Shown here piece by piece: positions 1 through 6,674 of a DNA stretch of 64,000 bases (positions are counted from its first letter, which is position 1; each line of letters starts with the position of its first letter). The DNA comes from Erysipelotrichaceae bacterium (lineage in GTDB: Bacteria > Bacillota_I > Bacilli_A > Erysipelotrichales > Erysipelotrichaceae). The DNA lies in assembly GCA_012513225.1 (NCBI GenBank), contig JAAZCQ010000016.1, positions 1 through 64,000 on the forward strand. Reading direction: 5' to 3'. The notes under the pieces are model-generated. The model was not told the origin of the DNA and searched no databases. It worked only from the letters and a program-made list of their open reading frames with translations. A program made the position numbers and the translations under genes.

Positions 1-1
1 A

Positions 2-37
2 TGGCTGATATATGCTATTATTTTCTTGGTAATTTAA
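2..37 (+). CDS. Possible 3' end of an upstream gene (partial)
   Basis: Frame 2 reads eleven mostly hydrophobic codons (W-L-I-Y-A-I-I-F-L-V-I) and stops at TAA 35-37. A terminator hairpin follows 27 bases later. This is what the tail of a membrane protein entering from the left would look like. The stretch is too short to identify or to exclude chance. Confidence 0.2.
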   Translation, partial: WLIYAIIFLVI

Positions 38-64
38 TGTATTTGTCATGCTTAAATTATACCA

Positions 65-104
65 AAAAACACGCTATTTCTTCTTGAAGTTTGCGTGTTT
101 TTTA
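65..104. terminator. Bidirectional intrinsic terminator
   Basis: AAAAACACGC at 65-74 pairs with GCGTGTTTTT at 93-102 around an 18-nt loop. A-tract on one side and T-tract on the other allow termination in both directions: for whatever enters from the left, and for the leftward CofE-like gene that ends at 159. Confidence 0.75.
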
Positions 105-158
105 TTTGGGAATGCTTATTTATCTGTCACAGCCCCTTATTTTGTTTGTTTAACTTAT

Positions 159-1343
159 TTATTCACTTGCATAATTATCAAAATAACCTTGTATAAATAC
201 TACTGGTGTACCTTTATCACCACTACCTGAAGTAAGATCACATAAACTACCTATTAAATCAGTAATTTGTCTAGGTGTTGTTCCTAGTGATTCTGCTCTT
301 CCTAAAAGGTCTTGAGATTTGGTATATATTTTTTGTTTGATTATATTTACTGCTTCTTCACCATAAACATTTTCTAGTTCAGTATCAGCAATATATTTAA
401 TCTTGATTTCATTAGGTATGCCCTTTAATCCTTCAGTAAATGCAGGTGATACACAAGGGTCAGCTAGCTCCCAAATCTTTCCTACTGGGTCTTTAAATGC
501 ACCATCACCATAAATAAGAACTTCAACTTTTTTATTATATGCATCATAGAATCTTTTTTGAATTTCATCTACATATTTTTGTCCATCTCTAGGAAATAGT
601 TTTAATTCATTATCAGAAGCTAAGTTAGAGCCAAGTACTCCAAACTCTGGATTAAAACCACTACCATCTATTGATTTATTCATAATTTCATCAAGAGAAT
701 AAACTATTTTACCTCCTGCTTCTTTAATTAATCGTTTTGTTCTATGTCTAGAATGTATATCAGCAACTATAACTTCATCAGTATAGTTTAATATTACTCT
801 AGGATCATTTGCGAAAATAATTTTAATATTTTCTTTACCAATATCTTTATATAATTTCACGTAGTCTATTGCAGTAAATTCATGAAATACTTTTTCTCCA
901 AATAATTCTCTATATTCAGCTTCAGTTATAATCCTGTCATAAGGATTAATTTTAAGTTGATCAAGTTTATCTATACTCATTAAGTGATTTCCTACTTCAT
1001 CACTAGGATAACTTAATAATAAGGTAATTTTTTTACCACTTTCTACAATTCCTTTTAAAATTACAGAGAATCTATTTCTACTAAAAATAGGGAATACTAT
1101 ACCAATATGATCATTAAATTTTGCATTTATGTCTTTTGCGATATCCTTTGTAGTACAGTAATTACCTTGTGCTCTTGCTACAAGTGATTCAGTAATACCT
1201 ATTACATCTTTGTCGTGCAATTCAATCTTTTCAGTCTCTAAAGCCTCTACTAAAGAGTCAAAAACAATTTTAACTAAGTCATCTCCTTCTTTAACTATTG
1301 GAGTTCTAATACCTCTTACTACAGTTCCTAATGTTCTACTCAT
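159..1343 (-). CDS. CofE-like F420-0:gamma-glutamyl ligase family protein
   Basis: A 394-aa cytoplasmic protein that I place in the CofE (coenzyme F420-0:L-glutamate ligase) superfamily. Supporting features are the N-terminal TVVRGIRTPIV and the segment GITESLVARAQGNY near residues 50-65. It also has the C-terminal pattern DLLGRAESLGTTPRQITDLIG. CofE adds glutamate to F420-0, but nothing else in the window belongs to F420 biosynthesis. Related CofE-like proteins occur in many Firmicutes without known F420, so the true substrate is open. The ATG at 1343 follows GGGAAGGAAG, a good ribosome site. The gene is monocistronic and ends before the hairpin at 65-104. Confidence 0.7.
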   Translation of the reverse strand: MSRTLGTVVRGIRTPIVKEGDDLVKIVFDSLVEALETEKIELHDKDVIGITESLVARAQGNYCTTKDIAKDINAKFNDHIGIVFPIFSRNRFSVILKGIVESGKKITLLLSYPSDEVGNHLMSIDKLDQLKINPYDRIITEAEYRELFGEKVFHEFTAIDYVKLYKDIGKENIKIIFANDPRVILNYTDEVIVADIHSRHRTKRLIKEAGGKIVYSLDEIMNKSIDGSGFNPEFGVLGSNLASDNELKLFPRDGQKYVDEIQKRFYDAYNKKVEVLIYGDGAFKDPVGKIWELADPCVSPAFTEGLKGIPNEIKIKYIADTELENVYGEEAVNIIKQKIYTKSQDLLGRAESLGTTPRQITDLIGSLCDLTSGSGDKGTPVVFIQGYFDNYASE

Positions 1344-1421
1344 ACTGTGCTTCCTTCCCAGAAATATAATTCAAATACGTAAAAATTATAACATAATATA
1401 AAAAAATATTATTTGTGAATT

Positions 1422-2204
1422 TTAAATATTAGCTAATAATTTTTTTGCGGATTTTGCGAAAGTTGTTTTATTACCTATTTCTATACATTGATTAAGCATT
1501 TCTTTTGCATTTTTACTTTTATTACTATTTATTAGCGCAAGTGAATAAAAATAATAATATTGTGTTTTTTCTCTATTATTCATATTATTTGTATTTACAC
1601 TTTTAAAAATTTTTACTGATTTATTATATTTTTCATTAGAAAGCATATACATAGCTTCTAACTCATCCCAATTAAAACTTGAAGAAGCTTTTATAAATTT
1701 TGCTTTATCATTTTTTATTTCAAGAATTTCTTTATATGCTTTTTTAACCATATTTTTATTTTCGGTTAGTAAATATACAATCATTAAAGTAGTATTCTTT
1801 ATTAGTATATTGTTTATAGAAGAACTAAAGTATTTTGCTTCTTTATTAATAATATGAATACATTCTTTTGGATTATTAATACTTAAATTATATAAAATAT
1901 CAAAAGCAAATTTATTTTTTCCATATAGATTAAATCTATCTAGTTTCATAAGTTTATCAAAATATTGTTTTCCTTTTTCTGGATCACAATCATCATTTAA
2001 GGAATCTATTGATTTATTAAATAAATATTTGTAATATTCTAGAACTAATATAATAACAAGGCTAACTATAAATATTACTATCAGTATAACTTTAACAGTA
2101 GTAGATTTAGAATTTATTGCTAATGTAAATAAAACACCTAATATTAATGTATAAATAACAAATCTTCGTAAAACGTTATAAATTTTTTTACCTTTTGTAA
2201 GCAT
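1422..2204 (-). CDS. Membrane-anchored TPR-like protein, function unknown
   Basis: About 260 aa. Two hydrophobic helices near the N-terminus (roughly residues 15-35 and 38-60) anchor a soluble C-terminal part. That part is a run of helix pairs rich in aromatic/small residue spacing, like TPR or TPR-like repeats (for example YYYFYSLALINSNKSKNAKEML). The frame stays open upstream to a TTG at 2255, but that TTG lies inside a good -35 box. The ATG at 2204 is preceded by GGATGG at normal spacing, so I start there. No catalytic motif is visible. It may scaffold a membrane complex, but that is a guess. Confidence 0.6.
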   Translation of the reverse strand: MLTKGKKIYNVLRRFVIYTLILGVLFTLAINSKSTTVKVILIVIFIVSLVIILVLEYYKYLFNKSIDSLNDDCDPEKGKQYFDKLMKLDRFNLYGKNKFAFDILYNLSINNPKECIHIINKEAKYFSSSINNILIKNTTLMIVYLLTENKNMVKKAYKEILEIKNDKAKFIKASSSFNWDELEAMYMLSNEKYNKSVKIFKSVNTNNMNNREKTQYYYFYSLALINSNKSKNAKEMLNQCIEIGNKTTFAKSAKKLLANI

Positions 2205-2226
2205 ATGTTTACCATCCAATACGATA

Positions 2227-2255
2227 ATAATATTAATAATAGTAATAAGTGTCAA
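2227..2255 (-). promoter_or_regulatory. SigA-type promoter of the TPR membrane protein
   Basis: On the minus strand TTGACA (2255-2250) and TATTAT (2232-2227) are 17 bp apart. Transcription would start near 2220, giving a leader of about 16 nt before the ATG at 2204. Confidence 0.65.
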
Positions 2256-2300
2256 ATATAATCACTATTTTAATTAAAGTATTGGTATAATCTTATTTGT

Positions 2301-2345
2301 ATAGCAAAATTTAATAAAATGCATTAAAAATATGACTTTTGCTAT
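2301..2345. repeat. 9-bp inverted repeat in the divergent intergenic region
   Basis: ATAGCAAAA at 2301-2309 is the exact reverse complement of TTTTGCTAT at 2337-2345, separated by 27 bases. It lies between the leftward TPR gene and the rightward deoC, among several possible AT-rich -10 boxes. It could be an operator or chance in AT-rich DNA. Confidence 0.35.
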
Positions 2346-2426
2346 AGTATAAATATTTAACTATGTAATCAAATTATTATACAATTAAGAAGGGTTTATA
2401 TACTTAATTTAAAAGAAAGGAGAAGT

Positions 2427-2453
2427 ATGATATTTAAAGTTGAATTACTTTAA
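2427..2453 (+). other. Short upstream ORF at the deoC ribosome site
   Basis: The strong AAAGGAG at 2417-2423 is ideally spaced for ATG 2427. That ATG opens only eight codons (MIFKVELL) before TAA at 2451-2453, in a different frame from deoC. The in-frame deoC TTG at 2440 is 16 bases from the ribosome site, which is too far. The ATG at 2470 has no ribosome site of its own. Ribosomes ending at 2453 could restart at 2470, 16 bases on. Confidence 0.35.
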
Positions 2454-2469
2454 ATCATACAACACAAAT

Positions 2470-3144
2470 ATGTTTAAAAATGAATACGAGATAGCTTCAT
2501 ATATAGATCATACTTTTTTAAAAGCCTATGCTTCTGTAGATGATTTAAAAAAATTGTGTGAACAAGCAAGGAATATGAAAGTAAAAATGGTTGCGATTAA
2601 TCCAGCTTGGGTTGAGTTTTGTAAAAATGAATTGAAAGATACAGATATTCATGTTGGAGCTGCAATTGGTTTTCCTTTGGGACAAAATACAATTGAAACT
2701 AAATATTTTGAAACCATGGATGCTATTAAAAAAGGGGCAGATGAAATTGACTATGTAATTAATATTTCAAATGTTAAAGATAATAAATATGACTTAGTTA
2801 AAGAAGAAATGCAAAAAATAGTTTCTTTATGTAAAGAAAACGATGTAATATCTAAAGTTATTTTTGAAAACTGTTATCTTAATAAAGAAGAGATAGTAAA
2901 GCTAAGTCTTATCGCAAAAGAAGTTCAACCAGATTTTATCAAAACTAGTACTGGTTTTGGTAGCGGTAATGCAACATTTGAAGATGTTAAATTGATGCTA
3001 AATAATTGTGGTAATGTATATGTTAAAGCAGCAGGAGGAATTAAGGATTTTACTACCTTTAAAAAAATGATAGATTTAGGTGTTAAAAGAATAGGAACTA
3101 GTAGTGGTATTCAAATTATAAATGAATTTTTAAATAGAAAATAA
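2470..3144 (+). CDS. deoC: Deoxyribose-phosphate aldolase DeoC
   Basis: Class I aldolase that cleaves 2-deoxyribose-5-phosphate to glyceraldehyde-3-phosphate and acetaldehyde in deoxynucleoside catabolism. The start region reads ASYIDHTFLK. The Schiff-base lysine is in FIKTSTGFG (about K158) and the proton-relay lysine is in YVKAAGGIK (about K186). VGAAIGFPLG and DEIDYVINIS complete the family pattern. Starting at 2470 gives 224 aa, the usual family length. An upstream in-frame TTG at 2440 would add ten residues. Start choice is uncertain because the ribosome site serves a short ORF instead. No other deo gene is nearby. Confidence 0.88.
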   Translation: MFKNEYEIASYIDHTFLKAYASVDDLKKLCEQARNMKVKMVAINPAWVEFCKNELKDTDIHVGAAIGFPLGQNTIETKYFETMDAIKKGADEIDYVINISNVKDNKYDLVKEEMQKIVSLCKENDVISKVIFENCYLNKEEIVKLSLIAKEVQPDFIKTSTGFGSGNATFEDVKLMLNNCGNVYVKAAGGIKDFTTFKKMIDLGVKRIGTSSGIQIINEFLNRK

Positions 3145-3220
3145 ATTTAAGGTTTTTATAAATATTAAAAAAGAAAGGATGCATATTCTATGATAATAAA
3201 TATGAGTAAGGTGCTAAATA

Positions 3221-4072
3221 ATGCCTAGGACAATTATTGAAGAACATTTTGTAGCGTTGCACCTATTTACACCTTTAAAGACATTAGACAAGCTTGATAC
3301 TTTAAAAGTAGAAATTGAAGAATATAAAACATTAAATAGTAACGAATTAGAAAAATATAAAAAGTGGAATGATGAATACCAAGAATTACTTGATAATATA
3401 CAAAATTTAAATTCAAAATTATTGACTAAAAAAAATAATAAGTTAAATTTATGGGATTTTGGTAAGTTTAAACCATCTTCAGTTATTATTTGGCCATTAA
3501 GATTTATAGGGTCTTCTTTTATTACGCTATTATTTGCGCCTGTAATATTATACAAAAAAAATTATGGGGAAAAAGATATAGGAAAGAGTATTACAGAAGC
3601 AACTGAAAGTTTTAATAATACACATCCAGATTTTCAGAATTTTATTGATAGTATAATAAAAAAAGAAGAGAAATTTATAAAAGAAAAAAGAAAAGAATTA
3701 AAAGCTATATTAGATAAATCAATAAGTGTGATAGATTTTAAAGGAAACATATTTGATTATAATAAGTATATTTATAACTTAGATAGCTTTATAAGAATAT
3801 TAAATGATGAATTAAAACCATATTATCTTATGGTTGATGAGGTTTTACTACAAAACGTAAAAAAAGTCATGAATGAAAAAACTATTAAATTATATATTAT
3901 TGACTTTTTAACAGATTCTACTTTCCAATCTTTATTTGAACATAATTACGAAATAGATGAATTAAGATATAAATTAGAAAATAGATATAAAGATAGAACA
4001 CTTTCTATTGAAGATAAAGATTGGAAAACAAGTATTGATATAATTAAAGCAAAGTTAAAAATAACTGATTAA
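3221..4072 (+). CDS. Unknown protein with coiled coils around one hydrophobic segment
   Basis: 283 aa and not recognised. Residues about 20-75 are charged and helical, likely coiled coil. Residues about 86-110 are hydrophobic (SSVIIWPLRFIGSSF and onward) and could be a membrane segment or re-entrant hairpin. Residues 130-170 are again strongly charged and helical (IIKKEEKFIKEKRKELKAI). The C-terminal third is mixed charged with no known motif. The start ATG 3221 has AAGGTG at 3208-3213. A better ribosome site, AAAGGATG, precedes another ATG at 3190. That ATG opens a 12-codon ORF which ends at 3228 across this start. The gene lies 76 bases after deoC and may share its transcript. Confidence 0.6.
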   Translation: MPRTIIEEHFVALHLFTPLKTLDKLDTLKVEIEEYKTLNSNELEKYKKWNDEYQELLDNIQNLNSKLLTKKNNKLNLWDFGKFKPSSVIIWPLRFIGSSFITLLFAPVILYKKNYGEKDIGKSITEATESFNNTHPDFQNFIDSIIKKEEKFIKEKRKELKAILDKSISVIDFKGNIFDYNKYIYNLDSFIRILNDELKPYYLMVDEVLLQNVKKVMNEKTIKLYIIDFLTDSTFQSLFEHNYEIDELRYKLENRYKDRTLSIEDKDWKTSIDIIKAKLKITD

Positions 4073-4076
4073 ATAA

Positions 4077-4134
4077 AAAGCACAGTTTAATTGATAATAA
4101 GCTTTATATTCTAGCTAAAATCTATCTGTGCTTT
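4077..4134. terminator. Terminator between convergent genes
   Basis: AAAGCACAG at 4077-4085 pairs exactly with CTGTGCTTT at 4126-4134 across a long 40-nt loop. A-rich and T-rich flanks suggest it serves the rightward unknown gene and the leftward Cys-rich gene. Confidence 0.5.
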
Positions 4135-4137
4135 AAG

Positions 4138-4320
4138 TTAGTTATTACTTAAGTGATCCTTTTTATAATCTTCATAAAAGTTTTTCATACTATTGCAACT
4201 TGCGGAGGAAGAACAGCCACCACAAGAACCTGAACAACCTTTATTTTTATTTAAATACTTTATGCTTAAAATGATCATTAAAGTAATTATTGATATGATA
4301 ATAACATCTACAATATTCAT
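4138..4320 (-). CDS. FeoB-associated Cys-rich membrane protein
   Basis: 60 aa: one N-terminal membrane helix (VDVIIISIITLMIILSI), then a basic stretch, then a Gly/Ser/Cys cluster (GCSGSCGGCSSSASC) with five cysteines. This is the layout of the small FeoB-associated proteins. They are usually encoded with the ferrous iron transporter FeoB and are thought to assist iron handling at the membrane. No feoB is in the window. The ATG at 4320 sits behind AGGTGG; two in-frame GTG codons just upstream overlap that ribosome site and are rejected. Confidence 0.7.
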   Translation of the reverse strand: MNIVDVIIISIITLMIILSIKYLNKNKGCSGSCGGCSSSASCNSMKNFYEDYKKDHLSNN

Positions 4321-4401
4321 ATTCACCACCTAGGGTAAATATAATATTATAAAAAGAAATAGTCAACAAAAACGATTAGCTACTGCTAACAGGAGGTAAA
4401 A

Positions 4402-4854
4402 ATGACTTGTTATACATGTAAAAGGATAGAAATGATTAAAAATAATAAATTTCCCTTTTTTGTTGAAGAGCTTGAAACTGGTTATGTTGTTTTGGGGGAT
4501 CATCAATATTTTAGAGGATATACATTATTTATATTTAAAGACCATGTCACTAGTATTAATGATATTGATAAAGATATACAATTAAAATTTATGCAGGATT
4601 TATTATTAGTACAAGAAGCTGTATATAAAACATTTAAATGTAATGGTGTAGATATAGAATTGTTAAGTAATTCTGAACATTTAACATGGCATATTTTTCC
4701 TAGAGAAGATGGGGATGTTCCTAATAATTCACCTGTTTGGAGCTTACATAAGTCTATTTTGTATAACACTTATAATATGCTTAATAGCAATAGTGCTAAA
4801 GAAATGGTATCTGATTTAAGAGAAACACTAAATAATTTAAAAAAAACTAGATAA
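4402..4854 (+). CDS. HIT-family protein with the nucleophile histidine replaced
   Basis: 150 aa, typical of a bacterial HIT subfamily: N-terminal CYTCKRIEMIK (a CxxC pair), ELETGYVVLGDHQYFRGYTLF, and a C-terminal HIT motif before IFPRED. HIT proteins are nucleotide hydrolases or transferases using His-x-His-x-His, with the middle His as nucleophile. Here the motif reads H93-L-T95-W-H97: the middle histidine is threonine (ACA). Two outer histidines and the fold remain. The protein may bind nucleotides without hydrolysing them, or use other chemistry. The start has a strong AGGAGG. A 12-bp terminator follows. Confidence 0.85.
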   Translation: MTCYTCKRIEMIKNNKFPFFVEELETGYVVLGDHQYFRGYTLFIFKDHVTSINDIDKDIQLKFMQDLLLVQEAVYKTFKCNGVDIELLSNSEHLTWHIFPREDGDVPNNSPVWSLHKSILYNTYNMLNSNSAKEMVSDLRETLNNLKKTR

Positions 4855-4857
4855 GAA

Positions 4858-4892
4858 AAGGACTCTATTTTATACTATATAATAGAGTCCTT
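4858..4892. terminator. Strong bidirectional terminator
   Basis: A perfect 12-bp stem, AAGGACTCTATT at 4858-4869 with AATAGAGTCCTT at 4881-4892, and an 11-nt loop. It lies between the convergent HIT and lipoprotein genes. Confidence 0.85.
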
Positions 4893-4935
4893 ATTTAATT
4901 TGTATTAAAACAGTATAATATAATTAATTGAGAAT

Positions 4936-5970
4936 TTATTGTATTTCTATTGTATTTTTGCTTGCTTTTTCAACAACAAATACATAATCTGCAATATCTA
5001 TTGTAACGGAAGTTTTTAAATCTTCTGAATCAGGAACAGCTTGGTGTTCATCATCTTTTACATAAGTAGGTGTAGCTAATACTTCTTCAATTGTTTTACC
5101 AACAATATATTCTTCAAATGAAGCCATTTGCTCATACCATTCTTTGTTTATAGTAGAAGCAACAATCATACCATAATTATCACCTTTTTCAGTTTTAGTT
5201 AGATTATCAGCATTTACATCTGTTGTATTTTTACCAGTTGCATCAAAGCTTGCAGTATTTTGTGCATTGTCAATATCTACATAAACAACCTTACCATCAG
5301 CATCTAAAGCCACTAGAGCGTATGCAGTATTAAAACGGATTGTACCATTTTTTTCACCAGCATCACTTACGTTATCTATAATAGTATTGCTTGCAACTCC
5401 AACAGAAGCAACATTTTCAACTTCCACTAGGTTTTTACTTGCATTTTCTACAGCTTTTAAGAAGTTATCAATACCTAGAGTTACTGAAGTTTTTAAGTCT
5501 TCATTTGAATCTAATGAAGTTGATAAGAATTCTTCAACTGTTTTTCCTACAGCATATTTTTCCAAAGCTTCAATTTGTTGATACCATTCTTTTTTAATGC
5601 TGGAAGCAACAATCATACCATAGTCGTCACCTAATTCTTTTTTAGTAGGTGTTGCTGTTGTAGGGTCTGTTAAGTTTTTACCTGTAGAATCAAATTTTCC
5701 AGTGTTTTGAGCTATATCTAAATCTAAATCATATATAACACCATCTTTGATAACTAACGCAGCAATTGTTGTGTTTGCTTGAGCACTGCCGTCTTTTTCA
5801 CCAGCATCATTCATTTCATCCCATTCAGTAACTGATCCAACACCAACTTGTAATTTAGAATCAGTTGTTTCATTAGTAGGTTTTGTAGTTGTAGAATTGC
5901 TAGTTTGTGCACTTTGTGAACATCCAACAATAAGTAATAATATTAATGCAGTTATAATTAATTTTCTCAT
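4936..5970 (-). CDS. Lipoprotein made of two tandem homologous domains
   Basis: 344 aa. A signal peptide ends in the lipobox LLIVGCSQ, with lipidated Cys near residue 17. A Ser/Thr-rich linker follows, then two domains of about 140 residues that repeat each other. Both contain DAGEK(D/N)G, then a D-x-AQNT-x-F-D-(S/T)GK pattern. Both continue with GD(D/N)YGMIVAS, (I/F)-x(n)-Y-x-VGKT(V/I)EE and LKTSVT. The product is tethered outside the cell membrane. I do not know the ligand; no enzymatic motif is evident. The ATG at 5970 follows GGAGGAAATC; the ATG at 5985 lacks a suitable site. Similar duplicated lipoproteins occur in anaerobic Firmicutes without assigned function. Confidence 0.75.
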   Translation of the reverse strand: MRKLIITALILLLIVGCSQSAQTSNSTTTKPTNETTDSKLQVGVGSVTEWDEMNDAGEKDGSAQANTTIAALVIKDGVIYDLDLDIAQNTGKFDSTGKNLTDPTTATPTKKELGDDYGMIVASSIKKEWYQQIEALEKYAVGKTVEEFLSTSLDSNEDLKTSVTLGIDNFLKAVENASKNLVEVENVASVGVASNTIIDNVSDAGEKNGTIRFNTAYALVALDADGKVVYVDIDNAQNTASFDATGKNTTDVNADNLTKTEKGDNYGMIVASTINKEWYEQMASFEEYIVGKTIEEVLATPTYVKDDEHQAVPDSEDLKTSVTIDIADYVFVVEKASKNTIEIQ

Positions 5971-5991
5971 GATTTCCTCCATCATGAAAAA

Positions 5992-6020
5992 ATATTATTA
6001 TTATTTTATAAAAATAGCAA
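5992..6020 (-). promoter_or_regulatory. Likely promoter of the lipoprotein gene
   Basis: On the minus strand TTGCTA (6020-6015) and TAATAT (5997-5992) are 17 bp apart, about 20 bases before the start codon. The match is moderate and the region is AT-rich. Confidence 0.4.
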
Positions 6021-6101
6021 CTAATATTATCTAATTATATTATTATTATTTTAAGATTTTTTTTAACGATAAATATATGAGTTTTTTAGATTGAAAATAT
6101 A

Positions 6102-6635
6102 TTATTTAAAATTTCTTTTGCAAATTTTAATAGCTTTTTTTAGATTTTCATCACTTAAACCTTCTTGAAAATTAGTTTGTAGAGCAAATATATGTAGAGG
6201 TCCCATATGAAGATCATCTAATATAAAAAAATTGGTGAAATCTGGATGGTTAATAAGATAATCATTAATTTCATAAAATCTTTTATTGAATCCATATAAT
6301 TTTGTTTCACCAATAATTGGAATATTAGTATTTAATCCAGATTCTAAAAGATATTTCTCACAATATTTTAATCCTGAAATTCTCCAACTAGAAGATATAA
6401 CTATTTGAAAATCAAAAGTTGCACAAAGTATATTTAAATTATCCATGCAAGTTTTATTTCCAAAAGAATAAAGATTTATTAATTCTTCCTCATTATATTG
6501 TTCGTAATCTTTTATTGGAATGTTTATAACACCATCAAAGTCTAAAAACAAAAGATTTTTTTGTGGAAAGTTCTTTTGATTTTCTTTTAACAAATTTTTT
6601 ATCGATATTAGTAATTTTATCTCTTCTATATTCAT
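6102..6635 (-). CDS. HAD-superfamily protein of the HAD_SAK type
   Basis: 177 aa. HAD motif I is LLFLDFDGVIN (both Asp present), motif II is IVISSSWR, and motif IV is the acidic pair in FFILDDLHMG. The SSSWR and LDD pattern fits the HAD domain first noted in Swiss-army-knife RNA repair proteins. Those domains are predicted phosphatases; substrate unknown. No ligase or kinase domain is attached. The -10 box on this strand lies only about 10 bases before ATG 6635 and no ribosome site is present, so the mRNA may be nearly leaderless. Confidence 0.7.
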   Translation of the reverse strand: MNIEEIKLLISIKNLLKENQKNFPQKNLLFLDFDGVINIPIKDYEQYNEEELINLYSFGNKTCMDNLNILCATFDFQIVISSSWRISGLKYCEKYLLESGLNTNIPIIGETKLYGFNKRFYEINDYLINHPDFTNFFILDDLHMGPLHIFALQTNFQEGLSDENLKKAIKICKRNFK

Positions 6636-6641
6636 ATGTAG

Positions 6642-6651
6642 TATAATTATA
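6642..6651. promoter_or_regulatory. Palindromic -10 shared by divergent genes
   Basis: The palindrome TATAATTATA gives TATAAT on the plus strand (6642-6647) and TATAAT on the minus strand (6651-6646). The minus-strand box carries an upstream TGT, making an extended -10. It would drive the HAD gene leftward and the GH13 gene rightward; neither has a good -35. Confidence 0.45.
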
Positions 6652-6674
6652 ACATAGAGTGAAGAGGTAATAAT

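Noticed and set aside
48-230. Plus-strand ORF of 60 codons at the left edge
   Set aside because: It runs through a terminator hairpin and the 3' end of the CofE-like gene, has no ribosome site and a composition like random AT-rich DNA.
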